Part shown: one piece after another, positions 1 to 8,186 of the stretch | How positions within the stretch are numbered: the stretch's first letter is position 1 | How the letters are laid out: every line of letters begins with the position of its first letter | Assembly: GCA_008373205.1 (NCBI GenBank) | Contig: RQOS01000023.1 | Location: 1 to 33,465, forward strand | Length of the DNA stretch: 33,465 bases | Source: SAR202 cluster bacterium | Lineage (GTDB): Bacteria; Chloroflexota; Dehalococcoidia; Lucifugimonadales; Lucifugimonadaceae | Direction: 5' to 3' | Notes under the pieces: generated by a model | What the model saw: the letters and a program-made list of their open reading frames with translations, nothing else | What the model was told of the DNA's origin: nothing | Database searches by the model: none | Made by a program: the position numbers and the translations under genes

Positions 1-1
1 T

Positions 2-73
2 AGTATGGAGCAAATTAGAGTTAGTTCAGACAAATTATTAGAAGCTATTAATGATCAACTTAAATCTTTTTAA
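2..73 (+). CDS. C-terminal end of an unidentified protein (partial)
   Basis: An open frame enters from the left edge and stops at TAA 71-73. It reads SMEQIRVSSDKLLEAINDQL and then KSF, a charged, probably helical tail. There is an ATG at 5-7, so a 22-residue peptide is formally possible, but the C-terminus of a larger gene cut by the window is more likely. Its last 23 bases overlap the start of the thioredoxin-like gene on the same strand, which suggests co-transcription and coupled translation. I cannot assign a family from so few residues. Confidence 0.4.
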   Translation, partial: SMEQIRVSSDKLLEAINDQLKSF

Positions 74-554
74 AAAAAATATTCTTATATTACTTGTTAT
101 TGTAGTTGTAACAGTAATAGGTTGCGATAATCAATCTGAAAAAGCTAATCTTAGTCAAATAGTTTTTCCTGAAACGACAATTGATAATAAGAATTTTAAT
201 ATAGAAAATTATTCAGGGAAAAATATATTAATAAATTTCTGGTTCCCTTCTTGTCCACCATGTATTTACGAATTAGATATTCTTGATGATATACATAAAA
301 AATATGATTCTGTTGGAGTTATTGGTATACAAGTACTGGGACTTGATAACAAGGAAGATGGTAAAAAGATGCTTGAGAAAAAAGAGATTTCTTATAAATC
401 TATAGCTGATGAATCTGATGTAATAATAGATTTACTACAAATAAATGTTTTTCCAACTACTATTCTATTTGACACTAATGGGAATGAAATAAATAGATGG
501 GTAGGTATTATTGATGAACAAATTGTATCAAAAAAAATATCTGAAATAGAGTAA
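51..554 (+). CDS. TlpA/ResA-like thioredoxin-fold lipoprotein
   Basis: A 167-residue extracytoplasmic thiol-disulfide oxidoreductase of the TlpA/ResA kind. The N-terminus has a short basic stretch (KK at 8-9), a hydrophobic run at 11-23 and a lipobox VIGC with Cys25 as the likely lipidated residue, so the protein is probably anchored on the outer face of the membrane. The active site is WFPSCPPC with C68 and C71, and the cis-proline loop is FPTT around P135. The family reduces disulfides on exported proteins, often during cytochrome c maturation; that client is inferred here, because no ccm gene is visible. The start overlaps the upstream frame by 23 bases without a clear ribosome site. The next gene follows 4 bases after the stop and encodes a membrane protein, so the two probably form one unit. 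Confidence 0.85.
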   Translation: MINLNLFKKNILILLVIVVVTVIGCDNQSEKANLSQIVFPETTIDNKNFNIENYSGKNILINFWFPSCPPCIYELDILDDIHKKYDSVGVIGIQVLGLDNKEDGKKMLEKKEISYKSIADESDVIIDLLQINVFPTTILFDTNGNEINRWVGIIDEQIVSKKISEIE

Positions 555-558
555 ACAT

Positions 559-951
559 TTGAATGAAATAGCTTACATATTTTTTGCTTGGATTCATAGT
601 GTTTCTGCGGGAATTTGGCTTGGTGGTTCACTTTTGTATCTGATCAAGTCTATAAAGTACAGTGACAAAAATATAAATGCTTTAGATTTTATCTCTGACT
701 ATAACTCTGTTCTTCTAGTTTCAAGTATTTTACTTTTCTTATCAGGAGTGATTATTGCTTTCGATAGACTGACTTATGGAAATTATTCAAATACTCAAAT
801 GACTCTTTTGCTTACGAAAGTATTGCTTACATTTTTACTTTTATATCTGACTTGGGTAAGTAGAAATTCTATTAAAGAATTTAAAGTAAATCCTTCCTTT
901 TTTATATCAATAATTATTTATCTAATCGCTAGTATTCTTAGCTTCATCTAA
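559..951 (+). CDS. CopD-like four-helix membrane protein
   Basis: A 130-residue integral membrane protein with about four hydrophobic segments (roughly residues 4-28, 48-68, 82-100 and 112-130). The first helix carries H13 followed by AGIWLGG (17-23), the pattern seen in the CopD copper-resistance/DUF2269-like group, in which the His is thought to bind heme or copper. The start is a TTG at 559, 4 bases after the thioredoxin-like stop; no in-frame ATG fits the N-terminal helix as well. Its last 30 bases overlap the 3' end of folK on the opposite strand. Placement beside a TlpA/ResA-like lipoprotein suggests envelope redox or metal handling, but this is inference. The fold assignment is moderate and the function uncertain. 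Confidence 0.55.
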   Translation: MNEIAYIFFAWIHSVSAGIWLGGSLLYLIKSIKYSDKNINALDFISDYNSVLLVSSILLFLSGVIIAFDRLTYGNYSNTQMTLLLTKVLLTFLLLYLTWVSRNSIKEFKVNPSFFISIIIYLIASILSFI

Positions 952-1398
952 CAAGATTTTTATCGTTTTTTTGGTTATTGGATCTATGAAGTTTGGAGAG
1001 ATTTCACTTAATGGGTGAAGAACAAAAAGCCTTTCTTTAAATCTAGGATGAGGAATCTCTAAATTATCATTAGAAAAAATCAAATTATTAAAAAAAATAA
1101 TGTCTATATCAATAATTCTAGGTTCATTTCTAACAGAAGAACGAATTCTACCTAATTTGCTTTCAATAACATTTATATCTTTCAAAAGTTCAAAATGATC
1201 CTTAAGGTATTCTATTCTAACAACAAGATTTAGAAAGTTATCTTGTTTTATAGATACTTTGAATGGTTCTGTTTCAATAATTGATGAGGTGGCTTTTATT
1301 ATAGAAATAGCTGAAATATGACTTATGCACTTTTTAATATTTTCAGATCTATTACCAAGATTAGAACCTATTGATAAGTAAGCTGTGTTTGGTTTCAT
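922..1398 (-). CDS. folK: 2-amino-4-hydroxy-6-hydroxymethyldihydropteridine pyrophosphokinase
   Basis: A 158-residue HPPK, which transfers pyrophosphate from ATP to 6-hydroxymethyl-dihydropterin in folate synthesis. Visible family signatures in order are SIGSNLGNR near residue 9, ETEPF in the pterin region, FLNLVVRIE, LGRIRSS, the metal-binding RIIDIDIIFF (two Asp that hold the magnesium ions), and IPHPRFKERLFVLHPLSEI toward the C-terminus. Length is normal. The ATG at 1398-1396 overlaps the folP stop by 4 bases, so the two genes are translationally coupled. The 3' end overlaps the convergent CopD-like gene by 30 bases. Confident call. Confidence 0.95.
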   Translation of the reverse strand: MKPNTAYLSIGSNLGNRSENIKKCISHISAISIIKATSSIIETEPFKVSIKQDNFLNLVVRIEYLKDHFELLKDINVIESKLGRIRSSVRNEPRIIDIDIIFFNNLIFSNDNLEIPHPRFKERLFVLHPLSEISPNFIDPITKKTIKILLDEAKNTSD

Positions 1399-2222
1399 GA
1401 TGAAAATCTTGATTCTTCCAAAATATTTATCATTTTTTTTATATCATTCATTTCGGAGTAATCATGTACTCTTATTATATTTGCTCCATTCATGATTCCA
1501 TATGCAACGGAAGCAGCAGTTCCAAAAATTCTATCATCAACTTCTTTGTCAGTATAATATCCGATAAACGATTTCCTGGACGGTCCAATCATTATTGGTA
1601 AATTAAAAGATCTCTTAATAATATCTATATTTGATAAAGCATCTTTTGATTGATCAAATTTTTTACCAAATCCAATTCCAGGATCTAAGATTATATTTTC
1701 TCTTTTAAAGCCTTTTTCTAGTATAGAATCAATCTTGCTTGATAAGTCATCAATAATTTCAGGAATAATGTTTTTATGGTTTTTATTCTTTCTAAAGTGA
1801 TTTAATACATAAAATATATTATTTTCACAGATTGATTCTAAGATTGATTCATCTTCAAACATAGAAATATCATTTACTATAGAAACTCCTAATTTTACAG
1901 CTTCTTTTGCAACTAAAGGTTTTTTTGTATCAATAGATATATAAAGAGGAAAATTTTTCTTTATAAATTCAATGATTGGTAAAACTCTGTCGAGTTCTTC
2001 ATTTTCAGTCACTTCTTTAACATTTTCATAAACCGAAGGAGGTCTAGTTGATTCGCCTCCAACATCAATAATATCCACAGACTGTTCAAGCATGTTTTCT
2101 AATTCTTTTTCTAAAGAGAATTTATTATTTTTGAATATACCGTCACCTGAAAAAGAATCAGGAGTTGCATTTATTATTCCCATAATTAATAAACTTTTAG
2201 TATTTAGGGATAATTTATTCAT
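1395..2222 (-). CDS. folP: dihydropteroate synthase
   Basis: A 275-residue DHPS of the TIM-barrel family. It joins p-aminobenzoate to hydroxymethyl-dihydropterin pyrophosphate and precedes folK in the same minus-strand unit. The motifs are complete: MGIINATPDSFSGDG (14-28, loop 1, with N18 as metal ligand), DVGGESTRPP (53-62), SIDTKKPLVAKEAV, IVNDIS, ILDPGIGFGKKFDQS, PIMIGPSRKSFIG and the terminal IIRVHDY. Length is typical for the monofunctional enzyme. It starts with ATG at 2222 and diverges from the acyl-CoA carboxylase gene across about 100 bases. Nothing is missing from the active site as far as I can see. Confidence 0.96.
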   Translation of the reverse strand: MNKLSLNTKSLLIMGIINATPDSFSGDGIFKNNKFSLEKELENMLEQSVDIIDVGGESTRPPSVYENVKEVTENEELDRVLPIIEFIKKNFPLYISIDTKKPLVAKEAVKLGVSIVNDISMFEDESILESICENNIFYVLNHFRKNKNHKNIIPEIIDDLSSKIDSILEKGFKRENIILDPGIGFGKKFDQSKDALSNIDIIKRSFNLPIMIGPSRKSFIGYYTDKEVDDRIFGTAASVAYGIMNGANIIRVHDYSEMNDIKKMINILEESRFSS

Positions 2223-2326
2223 AAGAAGTCTGTTTTATTGGGCATTTAGTTCTATGAATTATTATATTTCATATTTATTATTAAGTCTGAAAATAATATT
2301 TATGAATTAATAATAAGGTTACCTAA
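2223..2326. promoter_or_regulatory. divergent intergenic region between folP and the carboxylase operon
   Basis: About 104 very AT-rich bases separate two divergent genes, so promoters in both directions should lie here. On the plus strand a weak TTGGGC (2238-2243) lies 17 bases before ATTATA (2261-2266). AAGG at 2315-2318 lies 8 bases before the TTG start at 2327 and is the likely ribosome site. TATGAATTA occurs twice (from about 2253 and from about 2301). The promoter boxes are guesses; the ribosome site is better supported. Confidence 0.3.
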
Positions 2327-3886
2327 TTGCCTGATAATAATGAAAATAAAAATCTTATTGAGCAACTCAATTCTAAAAGAGAAAATGCTCAAAAAGGTGG
2401 TGGAGATAGAAGAATAGAATCTCAAAAGAAAAAAGGGAAACTAACTGCACGGGAAAGATTAGCACTATTTTTTGATAATTCTGACTATGAAGAGGTTGAT
2501 ATTTTTGTTCAGCATCAATCTAAAGATTTAGGTTTAGATAAAAGTGTTTACGATGGAGATTCAGTAGTTACAGCATATGGTTTTGTTAACGGTAGACAAA
2601 CTTTTGCTTATGCTCAGGATTTTACTGTTTTAGGAGGTTCATTATCTTTGGTTGCTGGTAAAAAGATAGCAAAAATCATGGATATGGCTTCAAAAAACGG
2701 GGCTCCTATCATTGGTTTCAATGACTCTGGAGGAGCAAGAATTCAAGAAGGTGTTGATTCTTTAGCAGGATATGGAGAGGTATTTGTAAGAAATACAATG
2801 TATTCAGGTGTTATTCCTCAAATAACCGTAATCGTGGGTCCTTCAGCTGGTGGAGCAGTTTACTCCCCTGCTATAACTGATTTTATTTTTATGGTAAAAG
2901 ATATCGGTCAAATGTATATAACAGGACCTGATGTTGTAAAGTCTGTAACTGGAGAAGAAATAAGTCACGAAGACTTAGGAGGATCAGTACCTCATGCTAC
3001 AAAATCTGGTGTAGCTCATTTTGTATATGATGATGAATCTCAGTGTATAAATGCAGTAAAAAAACTCTTAAGTTTTTTACCTCAAAATAATCTTGAAAAT
3101 GCAAAAAAAATTGATGGTAATTCAAGTGATCCAAATGGTGAAATATTACGAACAATTATCCCTGAAAAATCTACTGAGCCTTACAATGTTATAGATGTAA
3201 TAGATAACATAATTGATGACAAAGATTTCTTTGAAATACAATCCAACTATGCTCAAAATATTGTTATAGGGTTTGGAAGAATTAGAGGTTCAAGTGTTGG
3301 GATTGTAGCTAATCAACCTGCCCATATGGCAGGAATGCTGGATATAAATGCATCTGACAAAGCTGCGAGATTTGTCAGATTTTGTGATGCGTATAATATT
3401 CCTATTGTAACTTTAGTGGATGTTCCGGGATTTATGCCTGGTGTAAATCAAGAACATCAAGGAATCATAAGACATGGAGCAAAATTAATTTATGCTTATG
3501 CTGAAGCAACTGTTCCTAAAATTTCTGTTATTCTTAGAAAAGCTTACGGTGGAGCTTATATTGTCATGAATTCTAAAGAATTGAGATCTGATCTAAATCT
3601 TGCTTGGCCAACTGCTGAAATTGCTGTAATGGGGCCAGAAGGTGCTGTAAATGTAATATCTAGAAAAGAAATTTCAGAGTCTGATGACCCACAAGCAACT
3701 AGAGAAAAATTGATTTCTGAATATAAAGAAAAATTTTCAACTCCATATATCGCTGCCTCTAGAGGTTATATAGACGACGTTATAGATCCAGCACACTCAA
3801 GAAAAAAAATTGCTAATGCTTTAGAAATTTTTAGTAAAAAATATTTAGAGAATCCCCCAAAAAAACACGGTAATATACCTTTATAA
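2327..3886 (+). CDS. acyl-CoA carboxylase beta subunit (propionyl/acetyl-CoA carboxyltransferase)
   Basis: A 519-residue biotin-dependent carboxyltransferase, the subunit that moves carboxylate from carboxybiotin to an acyl-CoA. Both crotonase-like halves are present. The N-terminal half has GKLTARERL (37-45), NDSGGARIQEGV and the first oxyanion loop GPSAGGAVYSPA (171-182). The C-terminal half has VDVPGFMPG, GIIRHGAKLIYAYAEATVP and the second loop RKAYGGAY (404-411). Residue 412, right after GGAY, is Ile. In Streptomyces PccB this place is Asp and in AccB it is Ile, and swapping them changes the acyl-CoA preference, so acetyl-CoA or dual use should be considered. No biotin carboxylase or carrier gene is nearby. 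The TTG start at 2327 is set by AAGG and fits the family N-terminus. Confidence 0.9.
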   Translation: MPDNNENKNLIEQLNSKRENAQKGGGDRRIESQKKKGKLTARERLALFFDNSDYEEVDIFVQHQSKDLGLDKSVYDGDSVVTAYGFVNGRQTFAYAQDFTVLGGSLSLVAGKKIAKIMDMASKNGAPIIGFNDSGGARIQEGVDSLAGYGEVFVRNTMYSGVIPQITVIVGPSAGGAVYSPAITDFIFMVKDIGQMYITGPDVVKSVTGEEISHEDLGGSVPHATKSGVAHFVYDDESQCINAVKKLLSFLPQNNLENAKKIDGNSSDPNGEILRTIIPEKSTEPYNVIDVIDNIIDDKDFFEIQSNYAQNIVIGFGRIRGSSVGIVANQPAHMAGMLDINASDKAARFVRFCDAYNIPIVTLVDVPGFMPGVNQEHQGIIRHGAKLIYAYAEATVPKISVILRKAYGGAYIVMNSKELRSDLNLAWPTAEIAVMGPEGAVNVISRKEISESDDPQATREKLISEYKEKFSTPYIAASRGYIDDVIDPAHSRKKIANALEIFSKKYLENPPKKHGNIPL

Positions 3887-3896
3887 GGAGAAAAAA

Positions 3897-5261
3897 ATGA
3901 TCGACTTACTGAATATAGCTAAAACTGAAGCCAATGGTAATTTATTTAATGAGTTATCAAATATTTTTGAAAAAGCTGATATAAAGCCTGAGGGATATCC
4001 AGACGCTGTAGTTTGGCAAGGTGGTAACCATGATGGAAAAATTAATCCAGTAGCCCATTCATTAACTGATGCGTATGCACTCTTAGGAACAATCGCCGCT
4101 ATCGATATACTTGGACTACCTTATTATGGTGTCCCAATGTGGTCTCAATACAGACATGATACTAAACTTGAAGCTCTTGCTTGGTTTGGGAATATGCCAT
4201 GTACTTCTATCAAGTGGTCAACAGCAGGCGATGCATATGTAAATGATGGTGGAGGCAAGAAAGTTGTTGTTATGGGTAAATCTGGGAATGCTCCATTAAG
4301 AACTCAGGCTGGTGTATATTGTAATGTCAGACCATATGGGCCGATAACTGTGGTAAGATCAATGCCATGCCTTCCTTACTCCCAAGATAAAGAGAAATTT
4401 GGAGTTAACGATGAAGGAATAGTTCATTCTGAAATGAACACTCCAGCTGTTCAAATGGCATATGCTAATAGATTATTCTTACAATTAGTTAACGACACTG
4501 GCTCAATTGGTAGAGTCGCAACAAAACCTACACAAGCAATGGAAGATGGTATTAATGCTGGACTTCATTCTTGGCTTTTACAGGGAACTAAATTTGAAGT
4601 TGGAAGAAAATATGCAGTTGATCCCTATGAGGAACATAAAGAAAGAATCGATAAGATAATAAAAATTTTACCTCCAAATTTCAAAGATGGAATGGAAAAT
4701 TGGTCAGGAAGAATAGAGCAACATATCTCTGATACAAATTATGGTCTTCTAGTGTGGGATATTATCGAACAACAAGAAACTATTGTCCTTTCAACAGATT
4801 TAGACGGAGACAGATTAACTGATCTACTGGCTGATATTTCAGATCCTCTAAGAGCATTTGGGGGGAAAGTTGCAAAACATTTAGGGCAAGATGTAGATAT
4901 GAGAAATATTTGGTCAGATATGGGTTATACAACAGGTAATGGTAGAGATATGACTTCCGTTATGCATAGAATGTCTGGCCCTCCTATTCATGAGCAAACA
5001 CTAGGTTCTGCAGATGCAATGTTATTAAGGTTATTAGATGGTGACGAATGGGTTGGAGGGACTAAACAACCATATGATCCAAGAATACATTTTGTACTGA
5101 TTAGAGATGCATACATTGATGCTAATCCTGATAATAAGGAACTACATTCGTGGTTAGATAGTGCATTAGAAACATTTGATGAAGTTTATAGTGGAGATCG
5201 ACCTGGATTCATTCAGGGTTATGAATCGTTAAAAAAAGCGATTACTCCTTGGGGTAAATAA
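3897..5261 (+). CDS. conserved-looking soluble protein of unknown function, 454 aa
   Basis: I do not recognise this family. It is a full-length 454-residue protein with a strong ribosome site (TAAGGAG just before ATG 3897) and clean codon use like its neighbours, so it is surely translated. It has no signal peptide or membrane segment. Its composition is enzyme-like, rich in Gly, Trp, Tyr and His: VVWQGGNHDG (38-47), MWSQYRHDTK (81-90), MPCTSIKWSTAGDAYVNDGG (100-119), KSGNAPLRTQAGVYCNVRPY (128-147), SMPCLPYSQD (155-164), STDLDGDRL (299-307), MGYTTGNGRDMTSV (342-355) and ending ITPWGK. The three cysteines (C102, C142, C158) all lie in the first half. It sits 10 bases after the carboxylase beta subunit and 19 bases before mdh, so a role in acyl-CoA or dicarboxylate metabolism is a reasonable guess only. 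Confidence 0.9.
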   Translation: MIDLLNIAKTEANGNLFNELSNIFEKADIKPEGYPDAVVWQGGNHDGKINPVAHSLTDAYALLGTIAAIDILGLPYYGVPMWSQYRHDTKLEALAWFGNMPCTSIKWSTAGDAYVNDGGGKKVVVMGKSGNAPLRTQAGVYCNVRPYGPITVVRSMPCLPYSQDKEKFGVNDEGIVHSEMNTPAVQMAYANRLFLQLVNDTGSIGRVATKPTQAMEDGINAGLHSWLLQGTKFEVGRKYAVDPYEEHKERIDKIIKILPPNFKDGMENWSGRIEQHISDTNYGLLVWDIIEQQETIVLSTDLDGDRLTDLLADISDPLRAFGGKVAKHLGQDVDMRNIWSDMGYTTGNGRDMTSVMHRMSGPPIHEQTLGSADAMLLRLLDGDEWVGGTKQPYDPRIHFVLIRDAYIDANPDNKELHSWLDSALETFDEVYSGDRPGFIQGYESLKKAITPWGK

Positions 5262-5283
5262 AAAAAATAATTGGAGGTAAATG

Positions 5284-6216
5284 ATGAAATTTAAAGTATC
5301 AGTAATAGGAGCAGGAAACGTAGGAGCAACAACTGCACAAAGAATTTTTGAAAAAAAATATGCTGATGTAGTATTGGTTGATGTAGTTGAAGATATGCCA
5401 CAAGGTAAAGCATTAGATATATTGGAATCTGGTCCAGTTTTAGGAACAGATAGTAAAATAACAGGTTCAAATGGATACGAAGAAACTGCTAATTCAGACG
5501 TAGTTGTTATAACTGCAGGAATTGCAAGAAAACCTGGAATGAGTAGAGATGACCTTCTTCTTACTAATATGAAAATCGTAGGTAGTGTTACAGAAGAAGT
5601 AGTAAAACACTCACCTAATTCTATAATTATCGTAGTTTCTAATCCTTTAGATGCTATGGTTCAGCATGCTTACAATATAAGTGGATTTGACTCTAAAAGA
5701 GTTATTGGAATGGCTGGTATTTTAGATACTGCTAGATTTAGTACTTTCATTGCAGAAGAACTTAATGTTTCTGTTGAAAGTGTGAACGCATATGTTCTTG
5801 GAGGGCATGGAGATACTATGGTTCCTGTTATAGGAGCAACAAATGTAGGTGGTGTTCCTGTTGAGGATATGATTGAAAAAAATAAATTAGCATCAATAGT
5901 TCAAAGAACTAGAGATGGTGGAGCTGAAATTGTTGCTCTACTGAAAACAGGATCTGCATTCTATGCACCATCAGCTTCAATTGTTCAAATGGTTGAAGCA
6001 ATCTTATTAGATAAACAACAGATACTACCATGTGCAGCGTTATTAAGTGGAGAATATGGATTTAATGATGTTTATGCAGGTGTACCTGTTAAGCTTGGTG
6101 CAAATGGTATTGAAGAAGTGATCGAAGTTGACTTAAATAAAGATGAACATTCAGCTCTTTCTAAATCTGTTGATTCAGTAATTGAACTGTTAGATATTAT
6201 GAAAAAAAACAGCTAA
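5284..6216 (+). CDS. mdh: malate dehydrogenase (LDH-like, NAD-dependent)
   Basis: A 310-residue cytosolic malate dehydrogenase of the LDH-like tetrameric class found in Chloroflexus and many bacteria. It interconverts malate and oxaloacetate in the TCA cycle. Motifs in order are the NAD loop [12 protein letters not shown], the Asp that binds the adenosine ribose (VLVDV), the mobile loop [16 protein letters not shown] with the substrate arginines, [17 protein letters not shown] with Asp and Arg, and the catalytic GGHGDTMVP with His. Arg rather than Gln in the RKPGMSR loop favours malate over lactate. There are two in-frame ATGs at 5281 and 5284; GGAGG at 5273-5277 is 3 bases from the first and 6 from the second, so I prefer 5284. 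It is the last gene of the three-gene operon. Confidence 0.95.
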   Translation: MKFKVSVIGAGNVGATTAQRIFEKKYADVVLVDVVEDMPQGKALDILESGPVLGTDSKITGSNGYEETANSDVVVITAGIARKPGMSRDDLLLTNMKIVGSVTEEVVKHSPNSIIIVVSNPLDAMVQHAYNISGFDSKRVIGMAGILDTARFSTFIAEELNVSVESVNAYVLGGHGDTMVPVIGATNVGGVPVEDMIEKNKLASIVQRTRDGGAEIVALLKTGSAFYAPSASIVQMVEAILLDKQQILPCAALLSGEYGFNDVYAGVPVKLGANGIEEVIEVDLNKDEHSALSKSVDSVIELLDIMKKNS

Positions 6217-6242
6217 TACATTACCTCTAAAATAATTCATAT

Positions 6243-6269
6243 AAAAAATAACTGAATTGCATACAGTCA
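6243..6269 (-). terminator. possible weak terminator of the respiratory operon
   Basis: Read on the minus strand, TGACTG (6269-6264) can pair with CAGTTA (6254-6249) across a 9-base loop, with one G-U pair, and is followed by TATTTTTTAT. It lies about 78 bases after the last succinate dehydrogenase gene. The stem is short and AT-rich, so it may be only a partial or chance signal. The rest of 6217-6346, between two convergent genes, shows nothing else I can support. Confidence 0.3.
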
Positions 6270-6346
6270 AATTTATAGCTAATGTTAAAAATGCAAAAGA
6301 ACGATGTAAGTTTTTATAGATAGTTTAGTTTTATTTATAAAGAAAT

Positions 6347-7222
6347 TTAGACTTTATTTAATACTTCTTTAGCTGAAACAATATGTCTATTTAATCCAAT
6401 GTCTTTTTTCTCAATTCCCATGGCAAGAGCAATCATTTGAGGCATATGAATTATTGGTAAATCAGCCTTATCACCTCTATTATTACTTCTAGCTTTTCCT
6501 TGATAACCATCAAGGTTTAAGTGACATAATGGACATGGAGTAACCATAGCATCTGCACCTAGGTCTTTTGCTGAACCAGTATTATTGGAAACCATTTTTA
6601 GTGAGTTCTTTTGATTGATAAAGAGTATTGGAAATCCGCAACAAGAAAATTTGCCTGGAAAATCAATAGCCTCAGCCCCACAAGATTCAATAACCTGTTC
6701 AAGATACATCTTTCTTTCTGGTCTTTCATTAAATCCTAGTGCTTCAGATGGTCTAACCATATAACATCCATAAAATGGAGCGAATTTTAGATCAGATAGT
6801 TTTGTTGTAAAATGAGATTCTAATTTATCTAAGCCATAATCTTCTACCAATATCCATAAAAGATGCTTTACCTCAGTTGTTCCTTTATATTCATAGCCTT
6901 CATCTTTTATTAAGGCATTTATTTCGTCTAAGTATTCCTTATCTTTTTTCACTTTAAGATTAGCTTGACTAAGGACCCCTTGGCAAGTTGAGCACAGGGT
7001 CATAATATTTAGGCCTAATTCTTCAGCCATAGCCAAAGTTCTGACATTAATTGTATCTCCTAATAATGGATTTTTTTCTTGAAGAACACCTGCACCCGTA
7101 CAACCTGCTTTAGTTAGTTCTTCTAATTCAATACCAAGTTTGTCTAAAACAGCCATAGATGAAGATAGCAACTCTGGAGTTCCTCCTCTAGCAACACATC
7201 CTGGATAAAATGCATATTTCAT
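6347..7222 (-). CDS. succinate dehydrogenase CCG-type subunit (HdrB-like, SdhE/SdhC-type)
   Basis: A 291-residue cysteine-rich protein with two CCG domains, as in heterodisulfide reductase HdrB and the third subunit of non-classical (type E) succinate:quinone reductases of Sulfolobus and others. The second domain is complete: C153, C194-C195-G and C230-x2-C233. The first has C9, then GCTGAG with C41 but Thr at 42 where the second Cys of the pair is expected, then C77-x2-C80. So the N-terminal metal or Fe-S site may be altered. No transmembrane helix is obvious; in this family membrane contact is thought to be through amphipathic helices. The ATG overlaps the sdhB stop by one base (TAATG). It presumably passes electrons from SdhB to quinone. 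Confidence 0.85.
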   Translation of the reverse strand: MKYAFYPGCVARGGTPELLSSSMAVLDKLGIELEELTKAGCTGAGVLQEKNPLLGDTINVRTLAMAEELGLNIMTLCSTCQGVLSQANLKVKKDKEYLDEINALIKDEGYEYKGTTEVKHLLWILVEDYGLDKLESHFTTKLSDLKFAPFYGCYMVRPSEALGFNERPERKMYLEQVIESCGAEAIDFPGKFSCCGFPILFINQKNSLKMVSNNTGSAKDLGADAMVTPCPLCHLNLDGYQGKARSNNRGDKADLPIIHMPQMIALAMGIEKKDIGLNRHIVSAKEVLNKV

Positions 7223-8178
7223 TACTCTTTCTCCTTAATGGCTTTAGCCAGTTCCTTAATCTTTTTATTATCTTTAGCTTTATGAGGAAATAATGGTGGA
7301 AGTTTTCCTCTAATTAATGCTCTTAATCCGACAGGTACTAAATCTAATAATCTAAAGATATTGAATATTCCTGCTGATTCTAAAGCTAATCTACTTTCAT
7401 CTAGTCTACCATTAGCGGTAACTGATTTTTCGAAAGAATTAGTATGATGATAACCATGAGTTTTTTTTGCTCCGAATTCAATTGCAGACTCCCTAAGGTC
7501 CATAATTCTATCCATTGGGCTTACTCCTTTAGGACATACTTCAACACATTGCATGCATCTTGTACAATCCCAAATACCACCACTCTCATCATTTAGATAA
7601 TTGAGCCTTTCAGATGTTTTATCATCTCTTGGATCATAAACAAATCTTGAAGCTTTGGCTAAAGCTGCAGGACCAATAAAAGTATTATCAACTTCTAATA
7701 CTGTACAGTCAGATACACACAATCCACACATTATACAGTTCATTTCAGTCAATAATTTTTCCATAGAATCATTAGATGCAATAAATTCTCCTGACTCAGG
7801 AAGTTTGTCGGGTTGAAGAAATGGAGTTACTTGCTCCATTTTTGCAAAGAATGAACTTATATCTACTACAAGATCCTTTATAACTGGTTGATTACCCATT
7901 GGCTCTACAAGAAGAGTTTCTCCATCTGGAGATAATTCTTCTACTCTAGTTTTACATACCAGTTTTGCCTGTCCATTGACTCTCATTCCACATGATCCAC
8001 ATATTGAAGCTCTGCAAGCACATCTAAGTCCAAGAGTTCCATCTATTTCTTCTCTTACATGAATTAGAGCATCTAAAACAGTTGAAGACTGGTGAATATC
8101 CATTTTGTACTCTTGGTACCAAGTGTTATCTTTAGATTTTTCTGGATCATATCTTTTTACATTTAAGGTTACTATCAT
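7222..8178 (-). CDS. sdhB: succinate dehydrogenase iron-sulfur subunit
   Basis: A 318-residue Fe-S subunit of succinate dehydrogenase/fumarate reductase. The N-terminal [2Fe-2S] site is C55, C60, C63 and C75 (CRASICGSCGMRV, then C). The first ferredoxin-like site is CIMCGLCVSDC (C148, C151, C154, C158). The last is CTRCMQCVEVCPKG (C205, C208, C211, C215); the extra Cys at 208 turns the usual [3Fe-4S] pattern into a [4Fe-4S] pattern, as reported for type E enzymes, which agrees with the CCG subunit next door. The frame is open further upstream to 8214, but ATG 8178-8176 has AGGAG at 8188-8184, 5 bases away, and starts 8 bases after the sdhA stop, so I use it. Confidence 0.93.
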   Translation of the reverse strand: MIVTLNVKRYDPEKSKDNTWYQEYKMDIHQSSTVLDALIHVREEIDGTLGLRCACRASICGSCGMRVNGQAKLVCKTRVEELSPDGETLLVEPMGNQPVIKDLVVDISSFFAKMEQVTPFLQPDKLPESGEFIASNDSMEKLLTEMNCIMCGLCVSDCTVLEVDNTFIGPAALAKASRFVYDPRDDKTSERLNYLNDESGGIWDCTRCMQCVEVCPKGVSPMDRIMDLRESAIEFGAKKTHGYHHTNSFEKSVTANGRLDESRLALESAGIFNIFRLLDLVPVGLRALIRGKLPPLFPHKAKDNKKIKELAKAIKEKE

Positions 8179-8186
8179 AATCTCTC

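Noticed and set aside
4797-4824. STDLDGDRL in the 454-residue protein looks like the metal loop of phosphohexomutases.
   Set aside because: The rest of the phosphohexomutase signature (phosphoserine loop, sugar-binding GEMSGH-type motif) is absent, so the match is too short to name the family.
6217-6346. Possible small RNA between mdh and the CCG subunit gene.
   Set aside because: The gap is AT-rich and shows only one weak hairpin, which fits a terminator better than an RNA gene.
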